Below are positions 1 to 7,467 of a stretch of 64,000 nt of DNA, one piece after another (position 1 is the stretch's first letter; the number at the start of each line of letters is the position of its first letter). The translations under genes and the position numbers were made by a program. Source of the DNA: Hyphomicrobium_B sp001006785 (GTDB taxonomy: Bacteria; Pseudomonadota; Alphaproteobacteria; Rhizobiales; Hyphomicrobiaceae); NCBI RefSeq assembly GCF_001006785.1, contig NZ_CDHO01000002.1, positions 744,001 through 808,000 on the forward strand. Reading direction: 5' to 3'. Under the pieces are notes generated by a model. That model saw nothing but the letters and a program-made list of their open reading frames with translations. It searched no databases and had not been told where the DNA came from.

Positions 1-1
1 G

Positions 2-676
2 CTCGATCTCGCCGACGCCTTCGACGTGCACGGACACGCCGGCGAAACGCTCACGATCGAAGGCGCGACCGCCAACCTCGACTATGTCGGCGGCGGTCTC
101 GACAGCGGCACGCTCCGCGTCGTCGGCGACGTCGGCTCTTACGCGGGCCGCAAGATGAAGGGCGGAAAGCTCGAGATTCGCGGCAACGCCGGACATTACC
201 TCGCGTCCGGATCGACCGGCGGTTTCATCCACGTCTCGGGTAACGCGGGCGACAACGCCGGCGGTTTCATTCCTGGCGATCGCTTCGGCATGCTCGGCGG
301 TACGGCAGTGATCGGCGGCAACATCGGCGCCCGCGCGGGCGACAAGATGCGGCGCGGCACGATCATCGTCAAAGGCAAGACGGGCGAAGGCGCCGGCTCG
401 CGCATGATCGGTGGAACGATTTGGGCGGAAGGCGGCATCGGTCCCCGCCCCGGCTTCATGATGCGGCGCGGCACCCTGATTGGACCGAGCGTCGAAAGCC
501 TGCTGCCGACGTTCGTTGACTGCGGTAAACACGATCTCGTGATCGTGCGCGTCATCTCGAAGTATCTGAAGGACACGCTCGGCGCCCTTGCTCCCGCGCC
601 TATGCCCTTGTTTGTCCGTAAGATTGGCGGCGACACGGCCACCATCGGGCGCGGCGAAATTCTTCTGCCTGCGTAG
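2..676 (+). CDS. fhcC: Formyltransferase/hydrolase complex subunit C, 5' truncated
   Basis: FhcC is the beta-helical subunit of the formyltransferase/hydrolase complex, which passes the formyl group from H4MPT to a methanofuran-type carrier and releases formate in the cytoplasm. It is related to subunit C of formylmethanofuran dehydrogenase and to the C-terminal domain of glutamate synthase. The visible protein is almost entirely a repeat of about 19 residues with the pattern G-x-x-G-x-x-A-G-x-x-M-x-x-G, for example GDVGSYAGRKMKGG and GNIGARAGDKMRRG. The reading frame is open to the left edge (a GTG at 26 is internal), so the N terminus lies outside the window; 224 residues are visible. FhcC is usually the last gene of an fhc operon, which agrees with the change of gene content after it. 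Confidence 0.9.
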   Translation, partial: LDLADAFDVHGHAGETLTIEGATANLDYVGGGLDSGTLRVVGDVGSYAGRKMKGGKLEIRGNAGHYLASGSTGGFIHVSGNAGDNAGGFIPGDRFGMLGGTAVIGGNIGARAGDKMRRGTIIVKGKTGEGAGSRMIGGTIWAEGGIGPRPGFMMRRGTLIGPSVESLLPTFVDCGKHDLVIVRVISKYLKDTLGALAPAPMPLFVRKIGGDTATIGRGEILLPA

Positions 677-847
677 CAACTCTACGCATCCGCGCGCGGC
701 TGGCACGTAATACCCTCGACGGCGTTGACGTAGTAGGGTTTCAAACCCGGCGCGAGTTGCAGCGACCGCTCCTTCTGTGAGCGGGCGAACATGGAAATCG
801 CGCCGTAATTGCGTGATCTTTCGCTCGCTCCGAGGGCTTCGAACCAA

Positions 848-1048
848 ATGCTCGCAATCGTCCTGTCGGCCTGCATGGCCAATCAGCCGTCCATCTGCAG
901 GGACTACAAGATCCCGATCAAGGAAGGCATCGACGCCATGCACTGCATGACGGACGCACCGCCCTACTTCGCGCAGTGGAACGAGGATCACCCCGGCTGG
1001 CAAATCAAGCGCTGGCGCTGCGCCTCGACGAGCGAGGACGACATCTGA
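848..1048 (+). CDS. Small four-cysteine protein (paralogue A)
   Basis: A 66-residue protein of unknown function. I chose the ATG at 848, preceded by a GAGGG-like ribosome site; an in-frame upstream start at 809 would add 13 residues with no ribosome site. It has a short hydrophobic start (MLAIVLSAC), four cysteines (9, 17, 33, 58), a QPSxCRD motif and an ending of the form HPGWQIKRWRC. A second protein of the same design lies at 17019-17225 on the other strand with the same cysteine spacing, which argues strongly that both are real. The stop codon is 2 nt from that of the convergent DUF1194 gene. The N terminus looks too short for a normal signal peptide, so the cellular location is unclear. 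Confidence 0.75.
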   Translation: MLAIVLSACMANQPSICRDYKIPIKEGIDAMHCMTDAPPYFAQWNEDHPGWQIKRWRCASTSEDDI

Positions 1049-1050
1049 GG

Positions 1051-1833
1051 CTACCGAGCGGCACTCGCGACCGCCGTCAAATTCGGCGGCGGAAGAACGC
1101 CGCTCACCTCGATCACGAATTTCTGGCGAATGGCGCGTTCGAAATCTGAATAGCCAAGCGCCGGAAGCACGAAACTTCCCGGCCCCGCCATGACGTGCTC
1201 GCGGTACCATTGCTCGAGCGGCGGCTTGCCGCCCGGCACGGCCTTGGGCAACAGCGCGCCGGCGTCCGGCGTATCGAGCAAAATCGGCAGGCCATTGATG
1301 GTCACGCCGTTCGCCACGAGCTCGTCGCGAACTTTTTCGATCGGCTCATCGGCATTGCAGTTGTCCGGGCCGTCCCCCGATACGTCGATGACGATGCGCG
1401 CGGCTTTGGCCGGAATCTGCGGCACGATCTTATCGTTCGCCGAACGCAGCATGCGCGTCATGCACGTGAACTCGCCGCCCTGATGCGGCAGCTTGCGAAC
1501 GCGTTGCGCAGCCGCCAGCGCATCCGCCTTGTTCGCGATGCGGATCCACGGAATGACGAACGCCGGTTTGTCGGCCCACGACACCATCGAGAACAGGATG
1601 CCGCCGCTCGACCCGCCGGTGATCGCCTCGATCACGCCAGGGTCTTCGAGAGCTTTCGCGATGCCCTCCATCTGCAGTTTGTAGCGCGCCTCGTCGACGG
1701 AATTCGACACGTCGACGGAGACGACGAGCGCTGTATCGACCGGAGTGGCGTCGTTCGCCGCGTACGTGCCACCGGAAAGCAATGCGGTCGCAATCGCAAG
1801 GACCGCGCCAAGCGCCGATTTCAAATGTTTCAT
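1051..1833 (-). CDS. DUF1194 (von Willebrand A-like) exported protein
   Basis: A protein of 260 residues counted from the ATG at 1831-1833, where MKHLKSALGAVLAIA begins a clear signal peptide ending near TYA-A (about residue 25). An in-frame start upstream at 1869 would put 12 residues before the signal peptide. The mature part matches the DUF1194 family, a von Willebrand A-like fold: VVSVDVSNSVDE carries the metal-site pattern DxSxS (D41, S43, S45), and VIDVSGDGPDN forms the second acidic loop. Function is unknown; related proteins are exported in many alphaproteobacteria. It converges on the small cysteine protein upstream of 1048. Confidence 0.85.
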   Translation of the reverse strand: MKHLKSALGAVLAIATALLSGGTYAANDATPVDTALVVSVDVSNSVDEARYKLQMEGIAKALEDPGVIEAITGGSSGGILFSMVSWADKPAFVIPWIRIANKADALAAAQRVRKLPHQGGEFTCMTRMLRSANDKIVPQIPAKAARIVIDVSGDGPDNCNADEPIEKVRDELVANGVTINGLPILLDTPDAGALLPKAVPGGKPPLEQWYREHVMAGPGSFVLPALGYSDFERAIRQKFVIEVSGVLPPPNLTAVASAAR

Positions 1834-2139
1834 CACGCTTGGACTATCGATCCTGCTTGTTGTGAGCAAAGTCGCGAGAGCCTAGCAAACGGTGTTTCGC
1901 GCGCCAAGCTCGGATGCTGGCCGCCGCCACTGGCCGAAGGGTCTAATCCGTCCATGCCAGAACGTCAGACGCAGCAGACCGTTCACTTGCGCGATCGCAT
2001 TGCACCGGCGCGCCGGACTAGGGCGACCGACGATTGCAGCGTAGGCTCCGAGACAATGTCGTAACGTCGCCGTGCTTGCGCGCGTAGACGTTGTGCTCGC
2101 GAGGCTTGGGGCTTCGGCGTGCAGATATGGTGAACCGGC

Positions 2140-3876
2140 ATGCTTCTCATCCTTCTCGCCTATATCGGCGGAATTCTCACAATCGTCAGCCCGTGCATTC
2201 TACCCGTGCTGCCGTTCGTCTTTTCGCGCGCCGGTCAACCATTTCTCCGGAGCGGATTACCGATCCTCGCCGGTATGGCGGCAACCTTCGCACTGGTGGC
2301 GTCGCTTGCCGCGATCGGCGGAGGTTGGGCGGTCGCCGCCAACGATTATGGCCGCATCATCGCGCTCATCATCATGGCGGTCTTCGGGTTGACGCTGATC
2401 TTTCCGGAAGTGTCGGAACGCCTGTCGCGCCCTGCCGTCGCGCTCGGAAATCGCTTGGCGCAAAAAGCCGAAGCGAACGGCGAACAATCGTCACCCTGGT
2501 CATCGCTGCTACTCGGCGTTGCAACGGGACTTCTCTGGGCACCCTGCGCCGGACCGGTTCTGGGTTTGATTTTGACGGGTGCGGCGCTCGAAGGCGCGAG
2601 CGCGCACACGACACTCCTTCTTGTGGCCTACGCAGCCGGAGCCGCGACATCGCTCGCGCTGGCGCTGTTGGCGGGCGGACGCATCTTCAACGCGATGAAA
2701 GGCTCGCTTGGCGCGGGCGAATGGATTCGTCGCGGACTAGGCGTTGCCGTTCTCGTCGCCGTCGTCGCGATTGGAGCCGGCGCCGATACCGGATTGCTGA
2801 CACGACTGTCGCTCGCGAGCACAGCGCCGCTCGAGCAACGCCTCATCGACATGCTTCACCGCACGCCGGATGCGGGCACCGATAGCGAGCTTGCCGCCGC
2901 GTCGGAAACGTTGCCCATCGAAGGTCGCGCGCCTGCACTGAGCGGGGCCGTCGACTGGCTGAATTCAAAGCCGCTCACGCCAGACGATTTGAAGGGCAAG
3001 GTGGTGCTCGTCGACTTCTGGACGTACTCCTGCATCAACTGTCTCAGAACCATCCCCTACGTTCGCGCCTGGGCTGAAAAATACAAAGATCAGGGTCTCG
3101 TTGTCGTCGGCGTGCATTCTCCCGAATTCGCGTTCGAGAAAAATATCGCGAATGTCCGCAACGCCATCTCCGATCTCAAGATCGCCTACCCAGTCGCCGT
3201 CGACAATAATTTCGCGATCTGGCGCGCTTTCAAAAATCAATATTGGCCCGCGCACTACTTCATCGATGCTAACGGCAACATTCGTCATCATCACTTCGGC
3301 GAAGGCGGCTACGCAGCTTCGGAGCGCGTCATTCAAAAGCTTCTGGCCGAAGCTGGCAAAGCGAACGTCGCCGATGGAACGGTGAGCGTCTCGGCCTCGG
3401 GCGTCGAAGCCGCCTCAGTATTCGCGAACGTCGCGTCACCGGAAACGTACGTCGGCTACGCGCGAGCCGAGAACTTCGTGTCTCCCGACGGCGCGCCACG
3501 CGACACGGCGCACACCTACAGCGGCGAACCGAAAACGCTGAACGAATGGAGCTTGAACGGAAACTGGACCATCGCAGCCCAGCATGCCGCGCTCAATACC
3601 GCGGGCGGCAGCATCGTCTATCGCTTCCGCGCACGCGATCTGCATCTTGTGCTGGGTCCCGGTGCCGACAAGAAACCCATCCGCTTTCGCGTGACGATCG
3701 ACGGCAAAGAGCCCGGCGACAATCACGGCTTTGACGTCGCTCCCGACGGCAGTGGAACTGTGACGGAAGACAAGCTTTACCAGCTCGTCCGGCAGAGCGG
3801 CGATATTCGCGAGCGCACGTTCGCCATCGAGTTTCTCGATTCCGGCGTCAACGCTTATGCCTTTACGTTCGGCTGA
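2140..3876 (+). CDS. DipZ-like CcdA/thioredoxin fusion protein
   Basis: A membrane thiol-redox protein of 578 residues. Residues 1-225 are a CcdA/DsbD-type transmembrane module that moves electrons across the inner membrane, with the paired cysteines C19 (SPCILPVLPF) and C136 (WAPCAGP). Residues about 265-405 are a periplasmic TlpA-type thioredoxin domain with active site C298-I-N-C301 in the DipZ-typical context SCINCLRTIPY. Residues about 430-578 are a beta-rich C-terminal domain found in DipZ proteins. It probably keeps periplasmic thiols reduced, for example for cytochrome c maturation; the substrate is inferred. The ribosome site is weak (GGTGAACCGGC before the ATG). It stands alone. Confidence 0.88.
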   Translation: MLLILLAYIGGILTIVSPCILPVLPFVFSRAGQPFLRSGLPILAGMAATFALVASLAAIGGGWAVAANDYGRIIALIIMAVFGLTLIFPEVSERLSRPAVALGNRLAQKAEANGEQSSPWSSLLLGVATGLLWAPCAGPVLGLILTGAALEGASAHTTLLLVAYAAGAATSLALALLAGGRIFNAMKGSLGAGEWIRRGLGVAVLVAVVAIGAGADTGLLTRLSLASTAPLEQRLIDMLHRTPDAGTDSELAAASETLPIEGRAPALSGAVDWLNSKPLTPDDLKGKVVLVDFWTYSCINCLRTIPYVRAWAEKYKDQGLVVVGVHSPEFAFEKNIANVRNAISDLKIAYPVAVDNNFAIWRAFKNQYWPAHYFIDANGNIRHHHFGEGGYAASERVIQKLLAEAGKANVADGTVSVSASGVEAASVFANVASPETYVGYARAENFVSPDGAPRDTAHTYSGEPKTLNEWSLNGNWTIAAQHAALNTAGGSIVYRFRARDLHLVLGPGADKKPIRFRVTIDGKEPGDNHGFDVAPDGSGTVTEDKLYQLVRQSGDIRERTFAIEFLDSGVNAYAFTFG

Positions 3877-4025
3877 TCGACCACATCACGTAGTAACATC
3901 GCGCGAAATGCACACATCTCGCGCGATCCCGTTAACCCTCATTGGGCGACGGCATGCGCCGTAAACTATTCTGGGTTTGCAAATCGGTGTAGGATTTCGG
4001 CTGGCGCGAACGCTGGAGTCGCAAC

Positions 4026-4316
4026 ATGCCGACACTCGACCAGTTCATCGTCTGGCTTGTCATCGGTCTCATCGGTGGCGCCTTGGCCGGATCGCTCAGC
4101 ACGTGGAGTAAAGAGGGCTTCGGACGCGCGAAGAATCTCGCGCTCGGATTGGCCGGCGCTTTGATCGGCGGCTTTCTGTTCCGCGTCCTTGGCGTTTTTC
4201 CGGATCTCGATAAGTACTCGATTTCTTTGCGCGACGTGATTGCCGCGGTCATCGGCTCGCTCATCGTGCTGGTCGCAATCTGGGTTTACCAGCGATCGGC
4301 GCTGCCTCGACTTTAG
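4026..4316 (+). CDS. GlsB/YeaQ/YmgE-type small membrane protein
   Basis: A 96-residue protein with three hydrophobic segments (about 8-26, 41-57 and 70-89) and the glycine-rich GLIGGALAGS and LALGLAGALIGG motifs of the GlsB/YeaQ/YmgE family (transglycosylase-associated proteins). These are inner-membrane proteins tied to envelope or acid stress; the mechanism is unknown. The length is slightly above the usual 80-85 residues, mostly because of the loop between segments 2 and 3. Monocistronic. Confidence 0.82.
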   Translation: MPTLDQFIVWLVIGLIGGALAGSLSTWSKEGFGRAKNLALGLAGALIGGFLFRVLGVFPDLDKYSISLRDVIAAVIGSLIVLVAIWVYQRSALPRL

Positions 4317-4449
4317 CCGGTTTCGCCATCTGGCGCAGGCCTCAGGGCCGTATTCAGTGGACCTGAACCGGTTACGCGCATATGACACGGCCTCAAGGGG
4401 CACATCTGGAACTATGTGAGGTGTTGCGCAGTACAGATAGCTCTGAACC

Positions 4450-5184
4450 ATGACCAGAACACTCGCCTTAGCAGCGGCAGCCCTGATGCTGTCCGTCTCC
4501 AGTGCCTCAGCCATCGGGTTTCTGACCCAGATGAGCTGCGCGAGCGACTACTACGCCTACTGCAGCCAATTCCAGGTCGGATCGAAAGAGCTGCGCATCT
4601 GCATGCGGCGCGCTGGTCCGAAGCTTTCGAAGTCCTGCCTCAACGCGCTGATCGCCGACGGCGAAGTTTCCAAATCAGAGGTGGAGCGGACGCGTCAGGA
4701 AATTCTTGCCGCGAAGAACGCCGGCAAGCAGCCGCCCGCCAAACAGAAAGCCGAAGAGCCGAAACAGAAGCGGACCGAGATCGCGAAAGCCGACGACGCT
4801 GCGCCGAAAGCGCGCGAAGATAAAAAAGCCGATAAAGCCGATAAGGAGCGCGCCGCTCCTCACAAAGCCGAAAAGCTCACGATCAACGAGCAAACCTTCG
4901 CTGCCCTGAAACAACGGCAACCGAAATTCATCGAGGAAGCGTCCGCCGAAGAGATGCCGCCTCCTCGCGACGCGGACAAACGCGCGGACGCGCCGGCCGC
5001 AAAATCAACGGCGTCCAGAAGCGACGATACGCAGGACGAACCTCGCGCCAAAAGTCACAAGAAAAAGATGTCAAAGAAATCGAAAGCCGAAACTCCGGCT
5101 TCGAAAAAGAAAGCGAAACTCGCTGAGAAACAAGAAAAGGAGCGCTCCGCAAAGCGAAACAAGCATCTGGCCAAGCAACAATGA
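4450..5184 (+). CDS. Exported Cys-rich N terminus, Lys/Ala/Glu-rich tail, unknown function
   Basis: A 244-residue hypothetical protein. A signal peptide ends at about residue 21 (SASA-IG). Residues 22-70 form a small domain with four cysteines (MSCASDYYAYC and RICMRRA...SKSCLNAL), reminiscent of short Cys-rich repeats. Residues 75-244 are highly charged and low in complexity (KADKADK, KKKMSKKSK), ending in a strongly basic tail. Such a tail could bind nucleic acid, anionic lipid or peptidoglycan, but this is inference. I do not recognise a named family. Confidence 0.7.
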   Translation: MTRTLALAAAALMLSVSSASAIGFLTQMSCASDYYAYCSQFQVGSKELRICMRRAGPKLSKSCLNALIADGEVSKSEVERTRQEILAAKNAGKQPPAKQKAEEPKQKRTEIAKADDAAPKAREDKKADKADKERAAPHKAEKLTINEQTFAALKQRQPKFIEEASAEEMPPPRDADKRADAPAAKSTASRSDDTQDEPRAKSHKKKMSKKSKAETPASKKKAKLAEKQEKERSAKRNKHLAKQQ

Positions 5185-5388
5185 TCGGGCGTCTGCCTGC
5201 GCGCTCTCCCAGACTCTCGAAAACAATGCTATATCTCGTTGAATTTCGACGTCGTACTTCCGTTTTTATTTACCAACGTCCGTTTCAGCCGCAGCCTGAC
5301 CATCTCTGCAATTGACGGCATCGCGGCCAGTCGTGAAACTGAATACACAGTTTGATCCTTTCCAAGCTCCAGCTTCAGAGAGGTTGAC

Positions 5389-5976
5389 ATGGCAACACGC
5401 ACGTATCCTCCCGGCACTGTTCTTATGCGCCCCATGCTTGATGGCTTGGCTCGCAACTGGTGGCTCATTCTGTTGCGCGGCATCTGCGCCATCATCTTCG
5501 GGCTGCTGACGATCATGTGGCCCGGACTGTCGCTTTTGACGCTCGTCATTCTGTACGGCGTGTTCGCTCTGTTCGACGGAGGTTTCGCGATCGGCGCCGC
5601 GATCATGGGCGATACGCCGACGCCGCGCTGGTGGCTGGCACTCGTCGGCGTGCTCGGCATTCTTGCCGGCGCGGTCACGCTGGCTTGGCCTGGCATCACC
5701 GGACTGGTGCTGCTTTACTTCATCGCCGGTTGGGCGATCGCCGCGGGTGTGTTTGAAATCGTCGGCGCGATCCGGCTGCGCAAGGAAATCGATGGCGAAT
5801 GGTTGTTGATCGCCAGCGGTCTCGTCTCGGTGCTGTTCGGTGTTCTGATCCTGATGTTCCCCGGCGCCGGCGCACTCGGCCTCGCCTTCACCATCGGCAT
5901 CTTTGCGCTGATCTACGGCTTCCTGCTCGTCGGCTTCTCACTGCGCCTGCGCAAGCACGCCGAAGTCCGGATCTGA
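5389..5976 (+). CDS. HdeD-type (DUF308) membrane protein
   Basis: A 195-residue integral membrane protein with six predicted helices arranged as two DUF308 repeats (WWLILLRGICAIIFGLLTI and the matching WWLALVGVLGILAGAVTLAW). HdeD-family proteins are linked to acid resistance in enterobacteria; the role in alphaproteobacteria is not established. The ATG at 5389 follows a good AGAGAGG ribosome site. A strong terminator lies 28 nt after the stop. Confidence 0.85.
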   Translation: MATRTYPPGTVLMRPMLDGLARNWWLILLRGICAIIFGLLTIMWPGLSLLTLVILYGVFALFDGGFAIGAAIMGDTPTPRWWLALVGVLGILAGAVTLAWPGITGLVLLYFIAGWAIAAGVFEIVGAIRLRKEIDGEWLLIASGLVSVLFGVLILMFPGAGALGLAFTIGIFALIYGFLLVGFSLRLRKHAEVRI

Positions 5977-6003
5977 GGGACAAGCAATAGATCGAATGCG
6001 TTT

Positions 6004-6036
6004 GCGGCGGCTGTCACGGCCGCCGCATTTTTTTTA
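6004..6036 (+). terminator. Intrinsic terminator after the HdeD-type gene
   Basis: An 8-bp perfect stem (6004-6011 with 6019-6026, all G/C) with a 7-nt loop, followed by a run of eight T from 6028. It ends transcription of the HdeD-type gene before the convergent gene at 6066-6362. Confidence 0.88.
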
Positions 6037-6065
6037 ATTCGCCAGAATTGCACGGGCGAGCGTGC

Positions 6066-6362
6066 TTATAGGCAGAGCCAAGCGCCGATGCAGGGTTTCG
6101 GCGTCGTCACTTTGCACGCCATCTGCGAGGAATGGCATGTCGTCATGGTCGAGGCGTCGTCGCATTTCGTATGGACTGGCCCCTTGCCCACGCGGCCCTG
6201 CCCATAGATGACGTTTGCAAGACCATGCGTCGAGAACAGCACGGCGATATCGTGGGTCACAGCCTGCCCGACCGCGCCGATCTTGACGCAATCCGCCTGA
6301 GCCGTCGCCGAGAGTGCGAACACCACCGCAATCGTTGCGAAGCCTAATTTCAGAGACCGCAT
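6066..6362 (-). CDS. Small exported cysteine-containing protein, unknown function
   Basis: A 98-residue protein starting at the ATG at 6360-6362, which is preceded by a strong GGAGGGG ribosome site. The first 24 residues are a clean signal peptide (MRSLKLGFATIAVVFALSATAQA). The mature part has six cysteines spread over about 75 residues (including CVKIG, TKCDD, TTCHSSQMAC and PCIGAWLC), which suggests a disulphide-bonded periplasmic protein. I do not recognise the family. Confidence 0.72.
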   Translation of the reverse strand: MRSLKLGFATIAVVFALSATAQADCVKIGAVGQAVTHDIAVLFSTHGLANVIYGQGRVGKGPVHTKCDDASTMTTCHSSQMACKVTTPKPCIGAWLCL

Positions 6363-6713
6363 TTGCCCCTCCAAAAATGATCCGTATCGGTGCGGAAGCT
6401 AGTTGAGCGCGCAAACCCCGACAACAAAATCGGTGCCTTGCAAGGGGGTGCTCCCGTAATGAACCCGGCGAGCGTACCGCTTTTGCCACCATCGGCGTCC
6501 GGAGCGGCCATCTCGAAAAACAAGCTCGCAGACGGAGAAGCTCAGGGACAACATGTCCAAACGCACGATCTTCTCCCAAAAACGAAATTGTATATTTATA
6601 TCGGAAACAACTATGCGATTTCATCGCATTCGCCCGCCAAGTCTCTGCGAGCGAACAATTAAGTTCGACGATTGATTTCACGCCTCGGAAGTTCGGAAGC
6701 AAAGAAAACAAAA
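6363..6713. other. Intergenic region between divergent small genes
   Basis: 351 nt with no convincing gene. Short open frames exist (about 6390-6662 and 6553-6675, both +) but neither has a family signature, and the second has no ribosome site. The right half (6585-6660) is unusually AT-rich for this genome and contains the inverted repeat listed separately, so it probably holds the promoter of the ankyrin gene. Confidence 0.5.
6613..6629. promoter_or_regulatory. Perfect 7-bp inverted repeat in AT-rich promoter region
   Basis: ATGCGAT at 6613-6619 is repeated inverted at 6623-6629 with a 3-nt centre. It sits in the AT-rich stretch about 85 nt before the ankyrin gene. The size and symmetry fit a dimeric repressor operator; a small hairpin is the alternative. 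Confidence 0.35.
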
Positions 6714-7109
6714 ATGGAAAAATCCCCGCCGCTAGCGCCAGAACTTGTCAGCGAATTTGTTCGCAAGGCCCATAGCGATATCGACCGCGTGCGCGAATTG
6801 CTGGAGATTGAACCAAAACTCGTCAACGCCAGCTGGGATTGGGGCGGTGGCGACTTCGAGTCTGGTCTTGGAGCGGCGGCACACACAGGGCGCCGTGAAA
6901 TTGCGTTGCTGCTGATCGAGCGCGGCGCGCGCCTTGATATATTCGCTGCGGCAATGCTCGGGATGCTGGACGTCGTCAAAACAGCGTTGACGGCATGCCC
7001 CTACGCACGGAAATCCTTAGGTGCGCACGGCATCCCTCTCATCGTTCACGCCAAGATGGGCGGAGAACCCGCGCGCGAAGTCTATGAGTTTCTGGGATCG
7101 CTGACGTAA
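6714..7109 (+). CDS. Ankyrin-repeat protein
   Basis: A 131-residue cytoplasmic protein starting at the ATG at 6714 (MEKSPPLAPE). It contains degenerate ankyrin repeats: the helices around RVRELLEIEPKLVNAS, GAAAHTGRREIALLLIERGA and AAMLGMLDVVKTAL follow the ankyrin pattern. It lacks any catalytic domain, so it is probably a protein-interaction module. The ribosome site is weak. An in-frame upstream start at 6672 is less likely. Confidence 0.72.
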   Translation: MEKSPPLAPELVSEFVRKAHSDIDRVRELLEIEPKLVNASWDWGGGDFESGLGAAAHTGRREIALLLIERGARLDIFAAAMLGMLDVVKTALTACPYARKSLGAHGIPLIVHAKMGGEPAREVYEFLGSLT

Positions 7110-7212
7110 ACGCCCTCTGGCTCCAGAGGCCGGCTCCGGACAGCCAACATCAGGGGTATTCTCAAGGGATGCTTGGAGAGGTTGGCCATCAGTGAGGCCC
7201 ACCCTGGGGCTC

Positions 7213-7241
7213 AGCGCCAACTCGTTAAAAGACTTGGCGCT
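7213..7241 (-). other. Hairpin joining the tRNA-Glu 3' end to its trailer
   Basis: An 8-bp perfect stem (7213-7220 with 7234-7241) with a 13-nt loop. On the minus strand the 5' arm is the last bases of the tRNA, including the discriminator and the encoded CCA, and the 3' arm is trailer sequence. In the precursor this could pair out the 3' end before processing, or act as a terminator, although no clear T run follows. Confidence 0.4.
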
Positions 7242-7309
7242 CCCTACGGGAGTCGAACCCGTCTTTTCAGATTGAAAATCTGACGTCCTAACCGATAGAC
7301 GAAGGGAGC
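7235..7309 (-). tRNA. tRNA-Glu (anticodon TTC)
   Basis: A complete cloverleaf on the minus strand. The acceptor stem is GCTCCCT with AGGGAGC (7303-7309 with 7239-7245). The anticodon stem TCAGA/TCTGA encloses the 7-nt loop TTTTCAA, giving anticodon TTC. The T arm is ACGGG-TTCGACT-CCCGT. The discriminator is G and CCA is encoded (7235-7237). It lies 149 nt downstream of recJ in the same direction. No integrase is nearby, so there is no sign that it serves as an island attachment site. Confidence 0.95.
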
Positions 7310-7467
7310 GTGGCCACCGCCTGGAAAGGCAACCCTATAATCGGCTTCGGGCGTCCTTGGCAAGCGCGGCTCATCGGCACGTTCCTGCGACAGGATGGCG
7401 TTCGCTCGAGACCCCAAAATCAGGCCTGAAATCAGGTCTGAAACCAGGCCGCAAATCAGGCCCTAAA

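Noticed and set aside
682..882. A 66-codon minus-strand frame after fhcC
   Set aside because: It overlaps the better supported cysteine protein gene and has no ribosome site or family signature, though its last 36 codons look fairly protein-like.
6390..6675. Short plus-strand frames in the gap before the ankyrin gene
   Set aside because: No homology signature, and the sequence is partly AT-rich promoter-like DNA.
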